Shown here: positions 9,540 through 22,014 of the stretch, piece by piece | Layout of the letters: the number at the start of each line of letters is the position of its first letter | Numbering within the stretch: the first letter of the stretch is position 1 | Origin: Parietichytrium sp. I65-24A | Taxonomy: Eukaryota > Sar > Bigyra > Thraustochytrida > Thraustochytriidae | NCBI GenBank assembly: GCA_012862575.1 | Contig: BLSF01000036.1 | Coordinates: 186,001-250,000, forward strand | Direction of reading: 5' to 3' | Length of the DNA: 64,000 bases | Translations under genes and position numbers: made by a program | The notes under the pieces: generated by a model | What the model was told of the DNA's origin: nothing | Databases searched by the model: none | What the model saw: the letters and a program-made list of their open reading frames with translations, nothing else

Positions 9540-12293
9540 TGTCTCGTGATGAGCCACGGGAACTCTTGCCTTTCTTTTCCAAGGCAGGACACTCTTTGAT
9601 TGATGCTTGTTCTGATTGTTGTGTTGTTTTGGTGTTTTAGTGTTTTGGTGTTTGATGATTGCTTTGCATTTGAGTCTTGCCTTCCCGAGGGAGCGAAAAT
9701 GCTCTAGTCCCGGTCCCTTGCCCACGATGTACCCTGGAAACAACACTCTGGGCCCAAAACAGTTGCGAGTGGACTTTCCCTACTTGCAACTGAGAAGTGA
9801 AAGCCTTCAGTCACGCCGTTCTCTCAGTGGAAATCAAGCGACTTGTGACAGCAATGCCAACAATTTTAAAGACGATTCACTGTCAAGTTTGCTGCCACCA
9901 GCAAAGACAACAGGTGTCCACAGTCAAACTCTCCAGCTCTAGAGCTAGACTCGCTGTAATTGTGCGGTCAATGGGCAAATGTGCACTTTTTTGCCTCTAA
10001 ATTCGTGTGAGCAAAAGTCTCGGCCTGAACTTAAAAGTAGTGCAATTGCCACAAATATGAGATTGGTTCCACTTCTTCTTGCGTCAAGCCGAAGTAGTTC
10101 AGCGGCGTACAATACTGAGTGTGTTGAGTAGTGCACTGATTGCGAGTGTACAATACGTGTGCAAACTTGCTCTCGTAAGCTGGTTCACAGTTTTGCAGCT
10201 TTACAGCTCAGATTTCTTGTACCAAAAATAACTGTTTTTTCCGAGGCACCATGCATACATGACCTTCTCTCCTTCTCTTCGCCTCTACAACTCTACTAGC
10301 GAATGGACTAGCCCGAGCGCATTCACTGTTTCCTATCCCAAATCGCTAATGCACTGGTACCATCGATGGCCCAGCCCAACTCGCGCTGAACCCTTCAGTA
10401 GCTAGCTAGTGCTATTTGCCAGTAACTGTTTTCTACATGTGTGGCACGAAATTGAACATTGGCTCATGTATCTAGTAGAGTTAGCTAACAGCTTGCTCTA
10501 TAGTTTAGTGCACTAGATTTCAGGTGGTATATACTACCATATAGTGGAAAAGCATAGGGTGTGTGGAATGTGGTAGAAGCCAGGTTAAGGGGCTCTCGTT
10601 ATAAAACCAGTAGACCAGAGGAAACTGTGGCTGAAGAAGCTCCCCGTGGTACTACCCTAATAATAGTAGTTGGACATTTACAAAGTTAACATGAACTAAC
10701 TTACTGTTATTGTGTGTAATGTACACGTACGCAGTGGCAGTGGCACAGGAACTAGTAAACGGTTAGTTCATTGACAGAGTGATCAGCCTGAGTAAGGATA
10801 TGGATGGCTAGGTAAAAATCGTAGGGCACGAGCCCAGCTGGCTCTTCTCAAATTTGGAGTTTCCAGCAACGACCACTGACCACTTGGCAGATCTTCTGCA
10901 CCCCACCTTCCGATAGGGTTTGTTTACGCTCTCACTTCGTGGCTTCACTTGGATCTGCTGAAGATCAGCGAATTTTGGAGGCGGTGTTTCGTTCGGTCCA
11001 CGGAATACCAAGGTATGGCCGTGTCCGTGGAGTCTTGCAATGTACTGCTGCGCGCGCCACGGGGCCATCGAGACAGCGCTAAATGACCAAAAAACTGGAG
11101 AGAAATTGGAGCGTTGGTCTAGTTGGTCTCGCCTTGATCATCATTCTCTCATGCTTTTTTGAAAGTCATACGTTTTGAGCAATCCGAGAATGTTCTCGCT
11201 TGGCACGGTGGTGGTTATCTACTATTATTTCCAATAAAACGGCGGCGCTGTCGCTCCTCGGCTAGAATATGTTCGAAATTCGAAAGAAGTGAGCACATCT
11301 TTGCACCTCGTCGTTGTCTTCTGCTGTGGACGTATTTGCTCATCGGCTGGCAACAAATGGTTGGCTATCTCATATTTGCCAATCAGGTCGAGTCTGAAAC
11401 TCTATTTCGCGTCAAATGCGCATGTGATCAAGCCAAGGCAAACTTGGCCATTTGGTTCGCAGAACAAAACAGGCTGGTTCAGAGTTGATTTTTTACGGCT
11501 CTTTGTTTGCAAGAAACCTTGCCATCATGTCAGCGCGGATGGTCGCAACGATTGCCTCAAATAGTCTAGAAATCGCTGATCAAGGTGCGAGAAAATGGGC
11601 GATTCTGCAGACTCAGGAGAGCTGCCAAGCTCGATTACTGAAGAACTCTGCCTCTCGAGAATTAGACAGTGTTACAACTAGTCCCGCCCGGCGTTCTTCT
11701 GAGCAACTTTTCGTTGTTGACTCTTTTTGGCCAGCTCTGTTTCGGACCCTTGTCCCCATTTGCAATAATTGCCAAAGCCTGCGTTCTCGCTTCGGGAAAC
11801 TTGCAAGCTGGCACATAACATGTCCCTGGGGGACATTGGCGTCCTGCGCAACTTGAACCTAGAACCGAACAATGGTCCTTCGCCGAAGCAGATGGCAATT
11901 TCGAGCCTCATGGACGGGGGGGGGTGGCTTCCACCAAAATCTATACATACATCTTTATGGACAGAATTCTGAACTGCAAGATCAGCTGTGATCGAGAGAG
12001 TCACGGTTTCCCACTTCAGCTGAGTCCGGACCAAGTACCGGTACCTCTGTGACGATTCAAAACGAACCGCAAAAGGAAAAAGCCAAAACGACTCAACTTG
12101 AACACACCTTCCATGGCTGTGTGCGTAAAGATTGCGTACAAGTACTTAGCGGGGGCTTGTCTTCATGTAGGGTTCATTCCCTCATTCGTTTTTCGCAACT
12201 GGAAGAAGAATGAGAAAAGAAGAATGAGATAAGAAGAGGATCGATCATAAGAGTACTCAAAAGTGTCCTCGCAGGGCTCGCGTGTGAGACGCG
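9540..12293. other. Large gene-free spacer (2.75 kb)
   Basis: No supported gene on either strand. The open frames are short, overlap in several frames and contain no motifs. An ATG-rich AT segment runs at about 10.2-10.75 kb. I looked for tRNA B-boxes (GGTTCGANTCC) and found none that fold with an A-box. The spacer separates two divergent genes (hydrolase and ankyrin), so promoters must lie at both ends, but no specific site is recognisable. Confidence 0.5.
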
Positions 12294-13232
12294 ATGGTGT
12301 CCTCGAGAGAGCTAGGCCTGCGGCTGCGGCAGGCGGCGAGAGACAATCTGAACAAAAACGCTGATCGGGTATACCGGCCACAGAAGAGAGGGCCGGCGGA
12401 ACGGGGCGCAGTCCTGGCTGGTGCAGAGTTGCTGGCGGGGAAGGTGGAAGCGGCACAGCAGAGCCTGGGCGATGATGGGTTCGACGAGGTGACTAGGCCC
12501 CTGGAGGAGAGAGAGATTGATGGGAAAATGTATGCGATGGTTGTGCTTAGTAAGACGGTTTTCGAAGAAGCCCTAGACTTTGCTGCCGACGATGAAGGAG
12601 GGGAGGAACAGTTGGTGTTCAAGCCGGTTTGCGCGGTGGAGCTCTCCACCGGGAACGTGTTTGGCTTGACAGCTGATGACCGACCTAACATGGATGAAGG
12701 CATCAGGGCGAACGTTCTCGACGAGCAATCCTTGTCAAATTGCATCAACAGCAAAAGCGGCACATTGAACCTCTTTGGCGGCACTGTGGCTGACCTGATC
12801 TTCTCAGTTCAGGTTGACGTGGATATCCCCAATGAGTTTGGGGAAACTGCTCTCATGCAAGCGGCTCAATGCGGCCATGTGGATCTGTGCCAATGGCTGA
12901 TCAACGTTGGGAAAGCCGATGTTAATCTTGCGTCCAAAAGTGGCGCAACCTCACTCATGCTCGCTGCCGCATCTGCCTCCAAAAACCACGAAAAAATAGC
13001 GCGCATTTTGGTTGAAGATGCAAAAGCCAACGTCGACCATCAGAACAAGTTCGGAGCCACATCTCTGCATGTTGCAGCTTTCAAAGGCTCTTTAGATATG
13101 TGTCAACTGCTGCTTGAGCTTGGCGCCAACGCAGATCTCAAAGACAATAAAGGCAAAACGGCCGCGGATTACACTCACGAGGGATCGTGTTTCGAGTACA
13201 ACGAGGAGCTGGAAACACTCTTGAACAAATGA
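12294..13232 (+). CDS. Ankyrin-repeat protein (312 aa)
   Basis: The ATG at 12294 begins a charged, helical N-terminal half (residues 1-170) with no family I recognise, including an acidic GDDGFDE...DDEGGEEQ region. Residues about 180-305 are ankyrin repeats: FGETALMQAAQCGHVDLCQWLINVGKADVN, GATSLMLAAASASKNHEKIARILVEDAKANVD, FGATSLHVAAFKGSLDMCQLLLELGANADL, then a capping unit KTAADYTHEGSC. It is not obviously a paralogue of the ankyrin gene at 6025: the repeat sequences differ and it lacks the acidic tail. It probably acts as a cytosolic adaptor. The partner is unknown. Confidence 0.85.
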   Translation: MVSSRELGLRLRQAARDNLNKNADRVYRPQKRGPAERGAVLAGAELLAGKVEAAQQSLGDDGFDEVTRPLEEREIDGKMYAMVVLSKTVFEEALDFAADDEGGEEQLVFKPVCAVELSTGNVFGLTADDRPNMDEGIRANVLDEQSLSNCINSKSGTLNLFGGTVADLIFSVQVDVDIPNEFGETALMQAAQCGHVDLCQWLINVGKADVNLASKSGATSLMLAAASASKNHEKIARILVEDAKANVDHQNKFGATSLHVAAFKGSLDMCQLLLELGANADLKDNKGKTAADYTHEGSCFEYNEELETLLNK

Positions 13233-16200
13233 AGGGTGGCTAGGTTTTCTCTGAAGAGCCAAAAGTTGTGTTTTTTCTACTTTCGAGCTAGTGCCGGTAA
13301 ACACCTTTGCTTATCTGACATCCTCTGACGCTGCAAGCACCTTTACCTGTGCCTGCGCGCTGGCGACTCGACCATCGAGAGTATCGAGAGAGATCATTCT
13401 GATGCACATCGCCACAATCTTGAGCACCTGAACAGCTCAACCCAGAATGTTCTTCTGACAGTGAATATCCCTTTTCCTCATTCTATTCGTAACAGTCAAT
13501 ACCCCGCTTTCATTTGTGTTGAGTGATCTCTGTAGCACGACCGTTGGTGTTTTTTTTTTTGCCGCCGTGGAGCAACCGATCATCAGTCTTTGGGCCAGGG
13601 AGCCTGGAGCATTTCAGGAACATTGCGAAACGTTTTCTGGCGAGTGCGTTCTCACAGTCAGTCAAAGAACATGTCAAAATTAATCAAAGATAGTCTCAAT
13701 TCAACGAATGTCAACGACCCACCTAGTCCAACCCTGAGAAATTCGGTAGCGTCACGAGTGGCTGGCTCACGATGTGTCACTCATTGGCAGCACGAATGAA
13801 AAGCAATCTCCGAGCACCCACAAAGCTTCCATCGTTTCACCTTCAGACTCGCCTTGCGGATGCGAAGAATGAGCACTCGCAGCCAGACTGATATCGAAAT
13901 TCGTAAGAGACGCGCACGTCGCCGCAGCAGGGCAGCAGGTTTGGGGCGCACATGCCTCAGGTGTGCCTCGTTCCACGCGCCGATGCGAAGGGATACGGCT
14001 TACTACACCTCTACGCGCCTACCGTAATTATACCACCACAGCTTTGAGCTGACCCTGGCTGACAACTGGACCACGTTCCTCAGCGCAAAGGTGTGTGCGA
14101 TCGAAGCGGAGTCCATTGGTGGCAGTGGAGCATCGCTTCAGTCAGAGCAATCTGCGCATCGCAGATTTGCAAGCGGTCTCCAAGGTCTCCGCGGTGTGGT
14201 TGTGTGGTGCAGTGGAGTCAACAAGCCTCTTTTCATATTTTCATATGGTGGATGGAAACGTTTCCTCGTTTTCTCATCATCGCAATCCAGTCGTTCACAC
14301 TTTCGCGCAAGGCTTTCACTTTTGTCACGACCGACGAGCTAGAGTAGCTACTGCTGCAGTAGCGAGTGTACAAGTAGCGAGGCTCGCAAGTTGCGGGGTG
14401 ACGAAGTGGACGGATTATCTCTGATTTCGCAAGTCGCAGTCAGAATGTTCCTGCCGCCATGTGCCGCAGGCGGGATATGGCGGGATGGAGGGAGAGTGGG
14501 ATGGAGGAAACGAGGGAGTGTGGGAACAGACAATGTTCAAAAGTCACATGACAGAAGTGTGCGATTGCTCTTCGCTCGGTCAAATGCGAGTCTTTGCGCC
14601 GGGTGAGTCCTACAGGCTACGGTGAAACCTGCGGAAGTGTGCGACGACTTGCTCATTTGCAGGGCAGGTCTAGCATGTCTACGAACTCCGCAAACCGGCG
14701 CAACGCTAGCAACCGTGACGCTACGCAACGGAACGCTAGTTAACAAGCGCCGTTTTGCGGAAAGTTTTCCCGACGTAGGAAAGCAAAAGCATCAGCTCAA
14801 GGAGCTGATCCCGCATCCAGAGTATCGCCGCTGCCGAGTACCGCACTAGAAGTGGGAGAGGGAGGGAGGGAGGGCATCGTCACGGTACGTGATTTTTTTG
14901 AAAAGTTTGCTCAGAGTCAACAAGACTCGAGGCTGACTTTTGCTTTACAGTCAATCAAAATCAAAAGAGTCAAAAGAGGACGCTGGTTGGATGGCGGCGG
15001 CTCCTCGTCACGGTGATTCTTGTTTCACCCGCTGTCTCGTCTCGTTGAGACACACGCCTGGACGTCATCACCGTCAAGCGAATTCAGCCTTCTATACTTG
15101 CTTGGCTGCTAGCTCCTAGAGTTGGAGTCGAGAAGAGCCAGGCTTCCTCAACAGTCTCAACAGCACGAATACGCGTACACTCGCGACCGGCTTGCTTTCA
15201 GAACGTTCAGAATTCAGATGGCAACGGCGTATCTCCCATTTACAGGATTCAGAATTTCAGTTTCGTAGTCGGCGCACTACACTCGACGTACCCGAAATTT
15301 CCGGAAGCTCGGCCAACTGTCTCCTCCGTCACTCAAGCAAGCCCTTGCTAAGTTCTTATTATTATTCATAGCTAAGGGAGAAGGCAAGTGTGCCAGGGCA
15401 CAAGGAAGGCGCCTTACGAATCTCACGAAGCGGCTTACTGCGCTGGCAACATCTGGCAACGAAGAAGTCGCCAGAGCCACGTGGTCAAAGCATTAGGTTC
15501 TCAGGCCGACCAGCTACTCGCGCAGACACTAGTTACTGCGCGATGTTTCTTCACTTCTATTTTTATTTACGCTTTTCATTCTCAGAATTCAGAATATTCT
15601 TGCCGATCTGATAACAAGTCGAGACAGGGTCGACAGAGTTTACTCAAGTAGCATTGATCAAGAACATTTTTTTCACCTTGATTCTGAACATTGATCGAAA
15701 AACTGCAAGCTATAAAGGTTGCATCGTTGCGTACAGTTTGTTGAGAATGTCGAGATGGTTCCTCGTTCACTCGCGTTCGCTCGCAATCACTCCCCAAGCG
15801 TCAACGGTGACAACCTGTCGCTCTTCTACATCTTCTACGCGCATCTAACGCTGGTGAGTTCGCACGAATGCGCAAGTGTGCGCCGCCTCCTTCCCTTTTC
15901 CGCCGTTCCCTCAGCCGTAGCGATGAATAGGACGCCTTTAAGGCCTTCTGGTGGTGACCGTCACCACATTTCCCCGAGAGGCTCTGGCGAGGCTCATTCC
16001 GCCTTTCTCGGCTACACAAAGAGTTAGATAGTCAGTAATGCCAGCCGGTTTCCCCGACGCGGCGGTGGACGTGTGACGTTGCCGAGGTAAAGACGATTAG
16101 ACGAATCCCGTAGGACCTGTACGCGCGCTATGGGATCGATGGAGCGAAATGAGTTGAAAATCGGAAGGAAACGATTGCGCGACTAACAGCACAGGTGGGC

Positions 16201-17089
16201 CAGAGGTGTAAATGACTGGCGGCTACCGGTCCAGCTAGCCGCCGGTTAGCTCGCGGAAACTTTCGGAAGAACGTCGTAGAATCAAAGATGGAAGGATGGA
16301 AACAATGGTAACTCTGAAAGCGGTGGTGGCAACGAAATGGCGCATCTTATGGATTACGCTATCTGCATGATAGAACCCTGCCAGTGCTTGCACTGCGCAG
16401 ATGGCTTGCGTGAAAAGTGTGGAAAGTTCAAACCCCAAATTGGGAAACGTGACTGACAGTCTCCGAAATTAGGACGCACGTTTCGGCCACGATTTCATTG
16501 TGTTCAACAATCAATCAAAAAATTTGTTGATTTTTTGATTAAGAGTGTCAGTAGTGGCGTCGAGGAGGAAGTGCGTGCGAAACGATTGGCTGTTTGTTGC
16601 ACGTCGATCGTGTTCTGACTCTGAATTCTGTGAGAAACAAAAAGCCGCGAGTGCAGTGCTTCGAGTCTCTCACATTGTTACCTTGTTTCACAAAGTCGAG
16701 TCATTGACGCACTCGGCACGCACAACGTAGGCAAAGCGTAAGGGGTGGTGCGGGTGAGCCCGAGTTGTACCTTACGTTCACGGAGGAGACTGCAAAACGA
16801 GGCGTAGAACACGTGTTGAAGCCGCACACCCTTGGCAGTTTCCTGTGCTGATTGTGACACTGTGACAGTGAATTACACAAAATTGTGCTAGACCCGGATT
16901 CCAGCAAAATACAGGTCCCAGCTCTCCTTGTGGTTGGCTAGGAATTGGTGCGGTAGTGGTGGTTGTGTGAGTGTGAGGTTGTTGCAGGGACTCACGTGAT
17001 TGAGTGCCAGGCAAACCCCGAATTCCATCAGGACGGACGGACAGCTGCCGAGGGTTTCACTGTCAAAGCAAAAGTCAAAATTTCGCACA
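13233..17089. other. Large gene-free spacer (3.86 kb)
   Basis: I see no supported gene. Open frames here are under about 110 codons, several overlap in different frames, and none carries a recognisable motif or clean start context. Sequence texture is uneven, with an A/T-rich palindromic-like CAATCAAAAAATTTGTTGATTTTTTGATT segment near 16508-16540. No tRNA, rRNA or transposon signature was found. A non-coding RNA or an unrecognised gene with several introns cannot be excluded. Confidence 0.45.
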
Positions 17090-17527
17090 ATGAGCTTCGG
17101 AGAGATTCTGCTGGCGCTCAACCCGCTGAGACGGAAGAAGAAGCTCCGCAGAAGCAAGTCCAGCAAGGCTGGCCATGTGCATAGCGTGCCGAGAGCCACC
17201 ATGCTCGCGCACTCGCACGAGAAGGACAAGGTGCGCCACAGCATGATGCAGCATTACTCCAAGCTTTTGGACACCAAAGCAAAGTCTGTTGACACCCCGG
17301 AAGCATCGCACATTCTCACCCCGGAGCGCCCAAGAGAGGAAGGAACCTACTTGGCCAAGTTGTGGGACAACTTGTACGCGCAGCCCTCCGCTGATCATCG
17401 CGAGATTCCGCTGACCAGGTGGCAGCGCCCAAGCGAGTCGGTTCTCGCCAAGGATGTCCGCGACAGACTTCGCCATGGCGAGGCTCCGCGTGACATTCTG
17501 GAGAGGATGCACGAGTTTGGGCTTTGA
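17090..17527 (+). CDS. Small basic protein of unknown function (145 aa)
   Basis: I start at the ATG at 17090; upstream in-frame codons contain only a non-ATG start. The N-terminus (MSFGEILLALNPLRRKKKLRRSKSSK) is a short hydrophobic helix followed by a strongly basic cluster that could serve as a nuclear signal or membrane/nucleic-acid contact. The middle has helical, charged sequence. The C-terminus contains RWQRPSESVLAKDVRDRLRHGEAPRDILERMHEFGL, with a Trp-Arg-Pro motif and an amphipathic helix. It converges on the CEP164-like gene with 276 bp between stops. I do not recognise a family. Confidence 0.6.
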   Translation: MSFGEILLALNPLRRKKKLRRSKSSKAGHVHSVPRATMLAHSHEKDKVRHSMMQHYSKLLDTKAKSVDTPEASHILTPERPREEGTYLAKLWDNLYAQPSADHREIPLTRWQRPSESVLAKDVRDRLRHGEAPRDILERMHEFGL

Positions 17528-17803
17528 GCACCAGGTGCTTTTCAATTTTGCAATTCGTTAGCTCTTTTCGTTTTTTTTTCGCCTTTGGCTGCTGTAGGCG
17601 AGCCTGCACCCCCGACTCTGACCTCATGTTGGAGTCCATGGCCAATATTGTACACAGATAGAGATAGATTGAAAAAAGAAACCCTTTACTTATTTGTCAA
17701 CACAATAATTTCACGAGCTGCACCTTTCCCAGAGCGATGTTGAGCTGGATCGACAGTCAAACGAGCTAGTCTAGCTAAAGAATGTTTACCCGCTTTGCAA
17801 TGA

Positions 17804-20800
17804 CTACGGAGCAGAAGCAGTCATGGCCACGTGCCTGGTCAGCTGTTCACACGTCTCCTGGCGATCTTGCACGGCCTGCTTCAAATCGCGCTTTTCCTCT
17901 CTCAGCTGTGACACCTGCTCCTCTTTCGGTTCTGATATCCAGCACAATAAACCAAGCAATTTGGCGAGCTCGAGCTTTCCAACCATCCGCAACCCGTTTT
18001 TGTCAAAGAGTTCCTCAATTGAAGGTTTTGAAAAACTTTGCCGTGATTTTGGTGTGCGGCCAAGGCCATCTACCTTGGGGCACGCTTGCTCCAAACACTG
18101 CCAAAACGACTCTCGCAACGACTGCAGCCACGACTCTTCCTCCACGACTGCTCGTCTGACACAGCGTAACGGAGCAGTCTTGGAAAGCCACCAGTCCGGA
18201 AGTTCATACATTGTCGATTGGCTGCTGAAATCGTACCAGAACAAATCTCCATCGTCATCTTGAAATGTCACCAAACACTCCGAGTAAAGGTCGGCATAGT
18301 CCTCACCGCTTACTCCAACTTCACGCTCCGCTTGAATTAAAAGCGCGAAAAATGGATCAAACGGGTGGTACCGTACTGCTTGGAAAGTGTTGCTGTTGGC
18401 AAAGAACGGCTCTCTGGTAAACTCGTCTGCGCACAAACGCCATCCGTCAGGAAGATGAGCAACCGCTGCTGCTTTGACGATCCAGGCAAGGTGCCCTTCC
18501 GTGGCAAGGTCAATCCCGAAATAGTGTGAGAGCTCCACAATGTGCTCTGGCATCAGACTTCTTGACTCCAGGTCATATGCAACCTCACCACAAGCGTACG
18601 TCCCTGTTGAAATATCTCTTTCAACCCACCAAATTGGCCGGATCTTTTCGTCAGCAAAAAATCGATATCCGAAATTGATGCCATCGTCCTCGAAATCCTC
18701 CTTGCAAGCGTCACCCCCTTCTTCTTCATCATCGCTTTCATGGCCTCTTTTGTCCAGCGGCGTTGCCTCGGCTGCGTCGTTCAACGCCCCAACAGGTTGA
18801 ATACGATTAGCTTTTCTTCCAAGAGCGGAAGACGGCCTCATGCGCCCTTTTTCTTTTCGAGGGGTACTACCCGTCAACTCGGCTACTCCACCAATCGCGC
18901 TTCGAGCTACATTTCTCAAAATTGAAAGCTCCATCTTGCCGTTGCGCGAGGCTGATTCCTCGCCGCGGTTTAGATGCATGGCACTTTGGGGGCGTGCCTT
19001 TTGCATGTTTTTCTTTCTCTGATTTCTTTTTCGTTGCTGTTCCTGGGCTTTAAGACTAATTTGCTCGTTCTCTCGATGACGTTTCTCCTGTTTCAAACGC
19101 TCAAACATTTTGCGGAAGAATGGATCTAGTGGGTGTTCCCATTGTGTTGTGTGAAGGGGGTCGCCTGCTTTCCAGTAGTAAAAGTCGCCCCGGCCAGTTG
19201 CGCTTGTGTCCCGTGCTTGGCGCCACCCTTTGGGAAGCGGGGCGTACAAGCACTCCTCAGCAACCCACAGCCACTCTTCATCTCTGTCCGGGTCCATTCC
19301 CAAATAAATTGCAAAATCAAGAATATCCTGTTCAACCGGGCCGAGCCGTCTGGCGACCCTTTTCGACTCGGACCTTTTCCTGATCGCGTCGGAGAGCGCA
19401 GTCTCTGCAACCTTGATCTCACCAGCATCGTCGCCAATGTAATACCCATCAAGGTGGTCAAAACCTTCGTCTACATTCTCCTCGTCGTCGTAATCAGGTA
19501 TGTCTACTTCGCTGTACGGCGCTCCTTCATCTTCCAATCGAGCGAAATCCTCTTGCCCAGACTCCTCTAGGCCGAGGTCGCCACACTCGGGCTCTAAGAT
19601 TGCATGATGGTTGTCTTGCCACTCCGCGTCGTTCCAATACCCAGCATCGGCTTGGTTTGTTCCATGAGCCACTGCATCTTCCTGGCCATGGTCTGCAGGT
19701 TCGTCCTCCGCCTCGACCCAGTCTTCCAAGTGCAACTCGCCTACCTTATTATTTTGAGACTTGCTTTCGGTGTGTGCGTGGAGTGGGATTTCTTGCGCGT
19801 CAGCATCTTCATGTTCCAACACTTTAGACTCAGGGCTAGACGCCTTGTTGTTTTCGGGGATCTCAATGGATAAAAGTTCCCTCTTCTTCTTTTTGTCTTT
19901 TTTCTTGGACTTGGACACTTTCTTCTTGTGCTCTACCTCCACTGGAGCCGCAAGTTCGCCAGCATCAGCTTGCGCAGTCCATGAACTAGACCCGATAAAT
20001 GAGAGCCTCTTCACGTCGAACGAGTTTCTCGAACCCGTTGCATCAAATCGCTGTGCGACGCGGCCGAGCGCTTCCCCGTTCAACCCTCTCTCCCCCTCGG
20101 AGACCCCAAGATCGACCATTGCTCGTTTGAACTCGACCAAGGAGCTGCATTCTTTTAGTGCGCGCTTGAGTGATTTTTTCATTTCCTTCTCACTTGTAAA
20201 AAGTGAACCAAGCCTTTCGCTTAGCTTTGGCGCAACATCGAGCCCAAAATACAAGTCAGTCAGGAACCCTGCAAAATCGCTGTACGTCAATGGGAGTCCG
20301 TAGTTCACTTGTCTTAGCAAACTCAACCCCTGCTCTAACGTGAAATCGCTCCACCCAAGCCTTTGATGGGCAAATGCGACGATGTTTTCTGCACTTGCTT
20401 CTTTCTTGGAGGGTGGCAAGCCGTTCTCACATGCTGCAAGCAAGTCGCGGTGCATGCTTCTAATTGATTTCGACTTTGCTTTCATCTCTTTACGAAGGCA
20501 ATATCGAAAACGCTCTGCATCAATCCAGTCACTGCATTCGGGGCGCAGGGCAAACAGAAACTGCAAGCAATTCACCTTGTCATGCTCCTTCGACGAATGC
20601 CTCTCCGCTACTACCTTGCTTTGCTGCTTGTCGAGAGAAAAATACTCCTCTAGACAATTGCAAAAGTCAACTTTTGAAGCATAACCAAAGTCTTCGACCC
20701 GCGCGCCCCCTGCGTCCATAGCTTCATCAAACGCGCTTCGCCACTCCACATTCATGGTTGTGTACTCCTTCACCTTATCCTGGACCATGCCAAAGACCAA

Positions 20801-22014
20801 ATCGTATGACAATTCGGTTCCCTCTTCTCGCCCCTCGTCTTTCCCGTCTGTTGTGATGATATCCAAAACCTCGTCAGTGTCTTCCTGTTGCTTCTTCTCT
20901 GCTATATCATCGAACCACTCGGCTGAACCGGACGGACTTGGGGTTTGTGGCGGGTTCTTGCTAGTCTCTGTGTCGTCTAGCTGTTCTTTGCTCTTCTCTT
21001 CTTCCTGTGTTTTGCTCTCCTCGAGTTTTACAACCTCTCCGCGGCCAGGTCGAAGTCTCCTGGGCACTTTGCGCCTCGGATCCTTCAAGGATGATATCGC
21101 TTCCTCAAAGCGATTCCCATCATCTTCGTGAGATTCCAATGTTGGCGATCTGTTTGCCTCCACACCAACACCTTTAACACTATCCTTGTAATCGTACTTC
21201 TTGTCCAAAATAGCGTCAAGCCCAAGGAGCGCGCGATCGACTGCTTCATCGCCGTCCCTCTCCTGTTCGGCTTCATTCTCCTTGGATTCAGCCACTACTG
21301 TCCGTCTTGGCAAATTCTGCCGTCGCGAGTTTGGCGAGCGGCGAGTAGAAGGGCTTGAACCCACCCCATTCCCCTCGTCCGCTTCCTTCGCATCTCGCTC
21401 CCGAGGAAATGGAGATTTGGGCGATGAAGATTTGGGCGACTTCGTGGAGCCGAGATTCCCTAAAGTATGCGGACTACTTGGGCTTGTCCAGGACCTCAGC
21501 TGTCGCGCCTGTGCTCCAGGAGAAATTGGAGACTTGGGAGAAGTGATCAAGTCCAAAAAATCCGTGTTCTGTGGCTGAGGCGAAGTAGTCGGGGAATGCA
21601 GCCTCGACAAGCCCGATGTTGCAAGGGCACTGTGGGGTGAGCCGGGAGACATTGGACTCTTCGGGCTCGAAAGCCCAAGAACGCCATCTGCCTCTAATCG
21701 CTTTCCCCAGCCTGCAACAGAGCTTCCCCCTAGTTTCCTGAGGTTGGGGGAAGTTCCGCCGTCCCACTCGCCATCATCCTCGCCTGCCACATTCGGGCCT
21801 CCATTTCCAGTTGGAGAATTTTCCTCAATCTTGCGCCTGTGCGATATCAATACGAGTTAGCCCCGGCCCCAACCAGCAGCAAAGTTTCCTTCCCCTTTGC
21901 CACGACCCTGCGCGCAACATGTGCAACTTACATCACCAGACGCGCCCCACTCTTGCTCAGCGCCGATCCTCTCGACCTTGCGGGATTTATTGACAGCGGT
22001 GGTGGTGGCACCAT
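17804..22014 (-). CDS. CEP164-like WW-domain protein, two exons (1371 aa)
   Basis: My model joins exon 1 (22014-21932) to exon 2 (21836-17804) across a 95-nt GTAAGT...CACAG intron. It gives an N-terminus MVPPPPLSINPARSRG in frame with the long ORF, which otherwise has no ATG. Residues up to about 200 are disordered and full of SPKSP-type proline-directed phosphorylation sites. A long acidic, coiled region follows. Near 870-950 is the CEP164 signature: helical ILDFAIYLGMDPDRDEEWLWVAEECLYAPLPKGW plus a WW domain ending QWEHPLDPFF. A second, degenerate copy lies near 1115-1175, with the second Trp replaced by Tyr (RYHP), and a third WW-like strand pair near 1230. CEP164 is a distal-appendage protein needed for ciliogenesis. 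Here the WW modules are C-terminal, whereas in animal CEP164 the WW domain is N-terminal, so orthology is likely but not certain. Confidence 0.75.
21837..21931 (-). other. Inferred spliceosomal intron (95 nt) in the CEP164-like gene
   Basis: Donor GTAAGT at 21931-21926, a CTAAC branch-point-like motif about 25 nt before the 3' end, and acceptor CACAG ending at 21837. Phase 2. Splicing connects a proline-rich ATG-initiated exon to the long frame, and the split codon reads ATG. Reading into the intron gives an immediate TAA. Confidence 0.75.
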
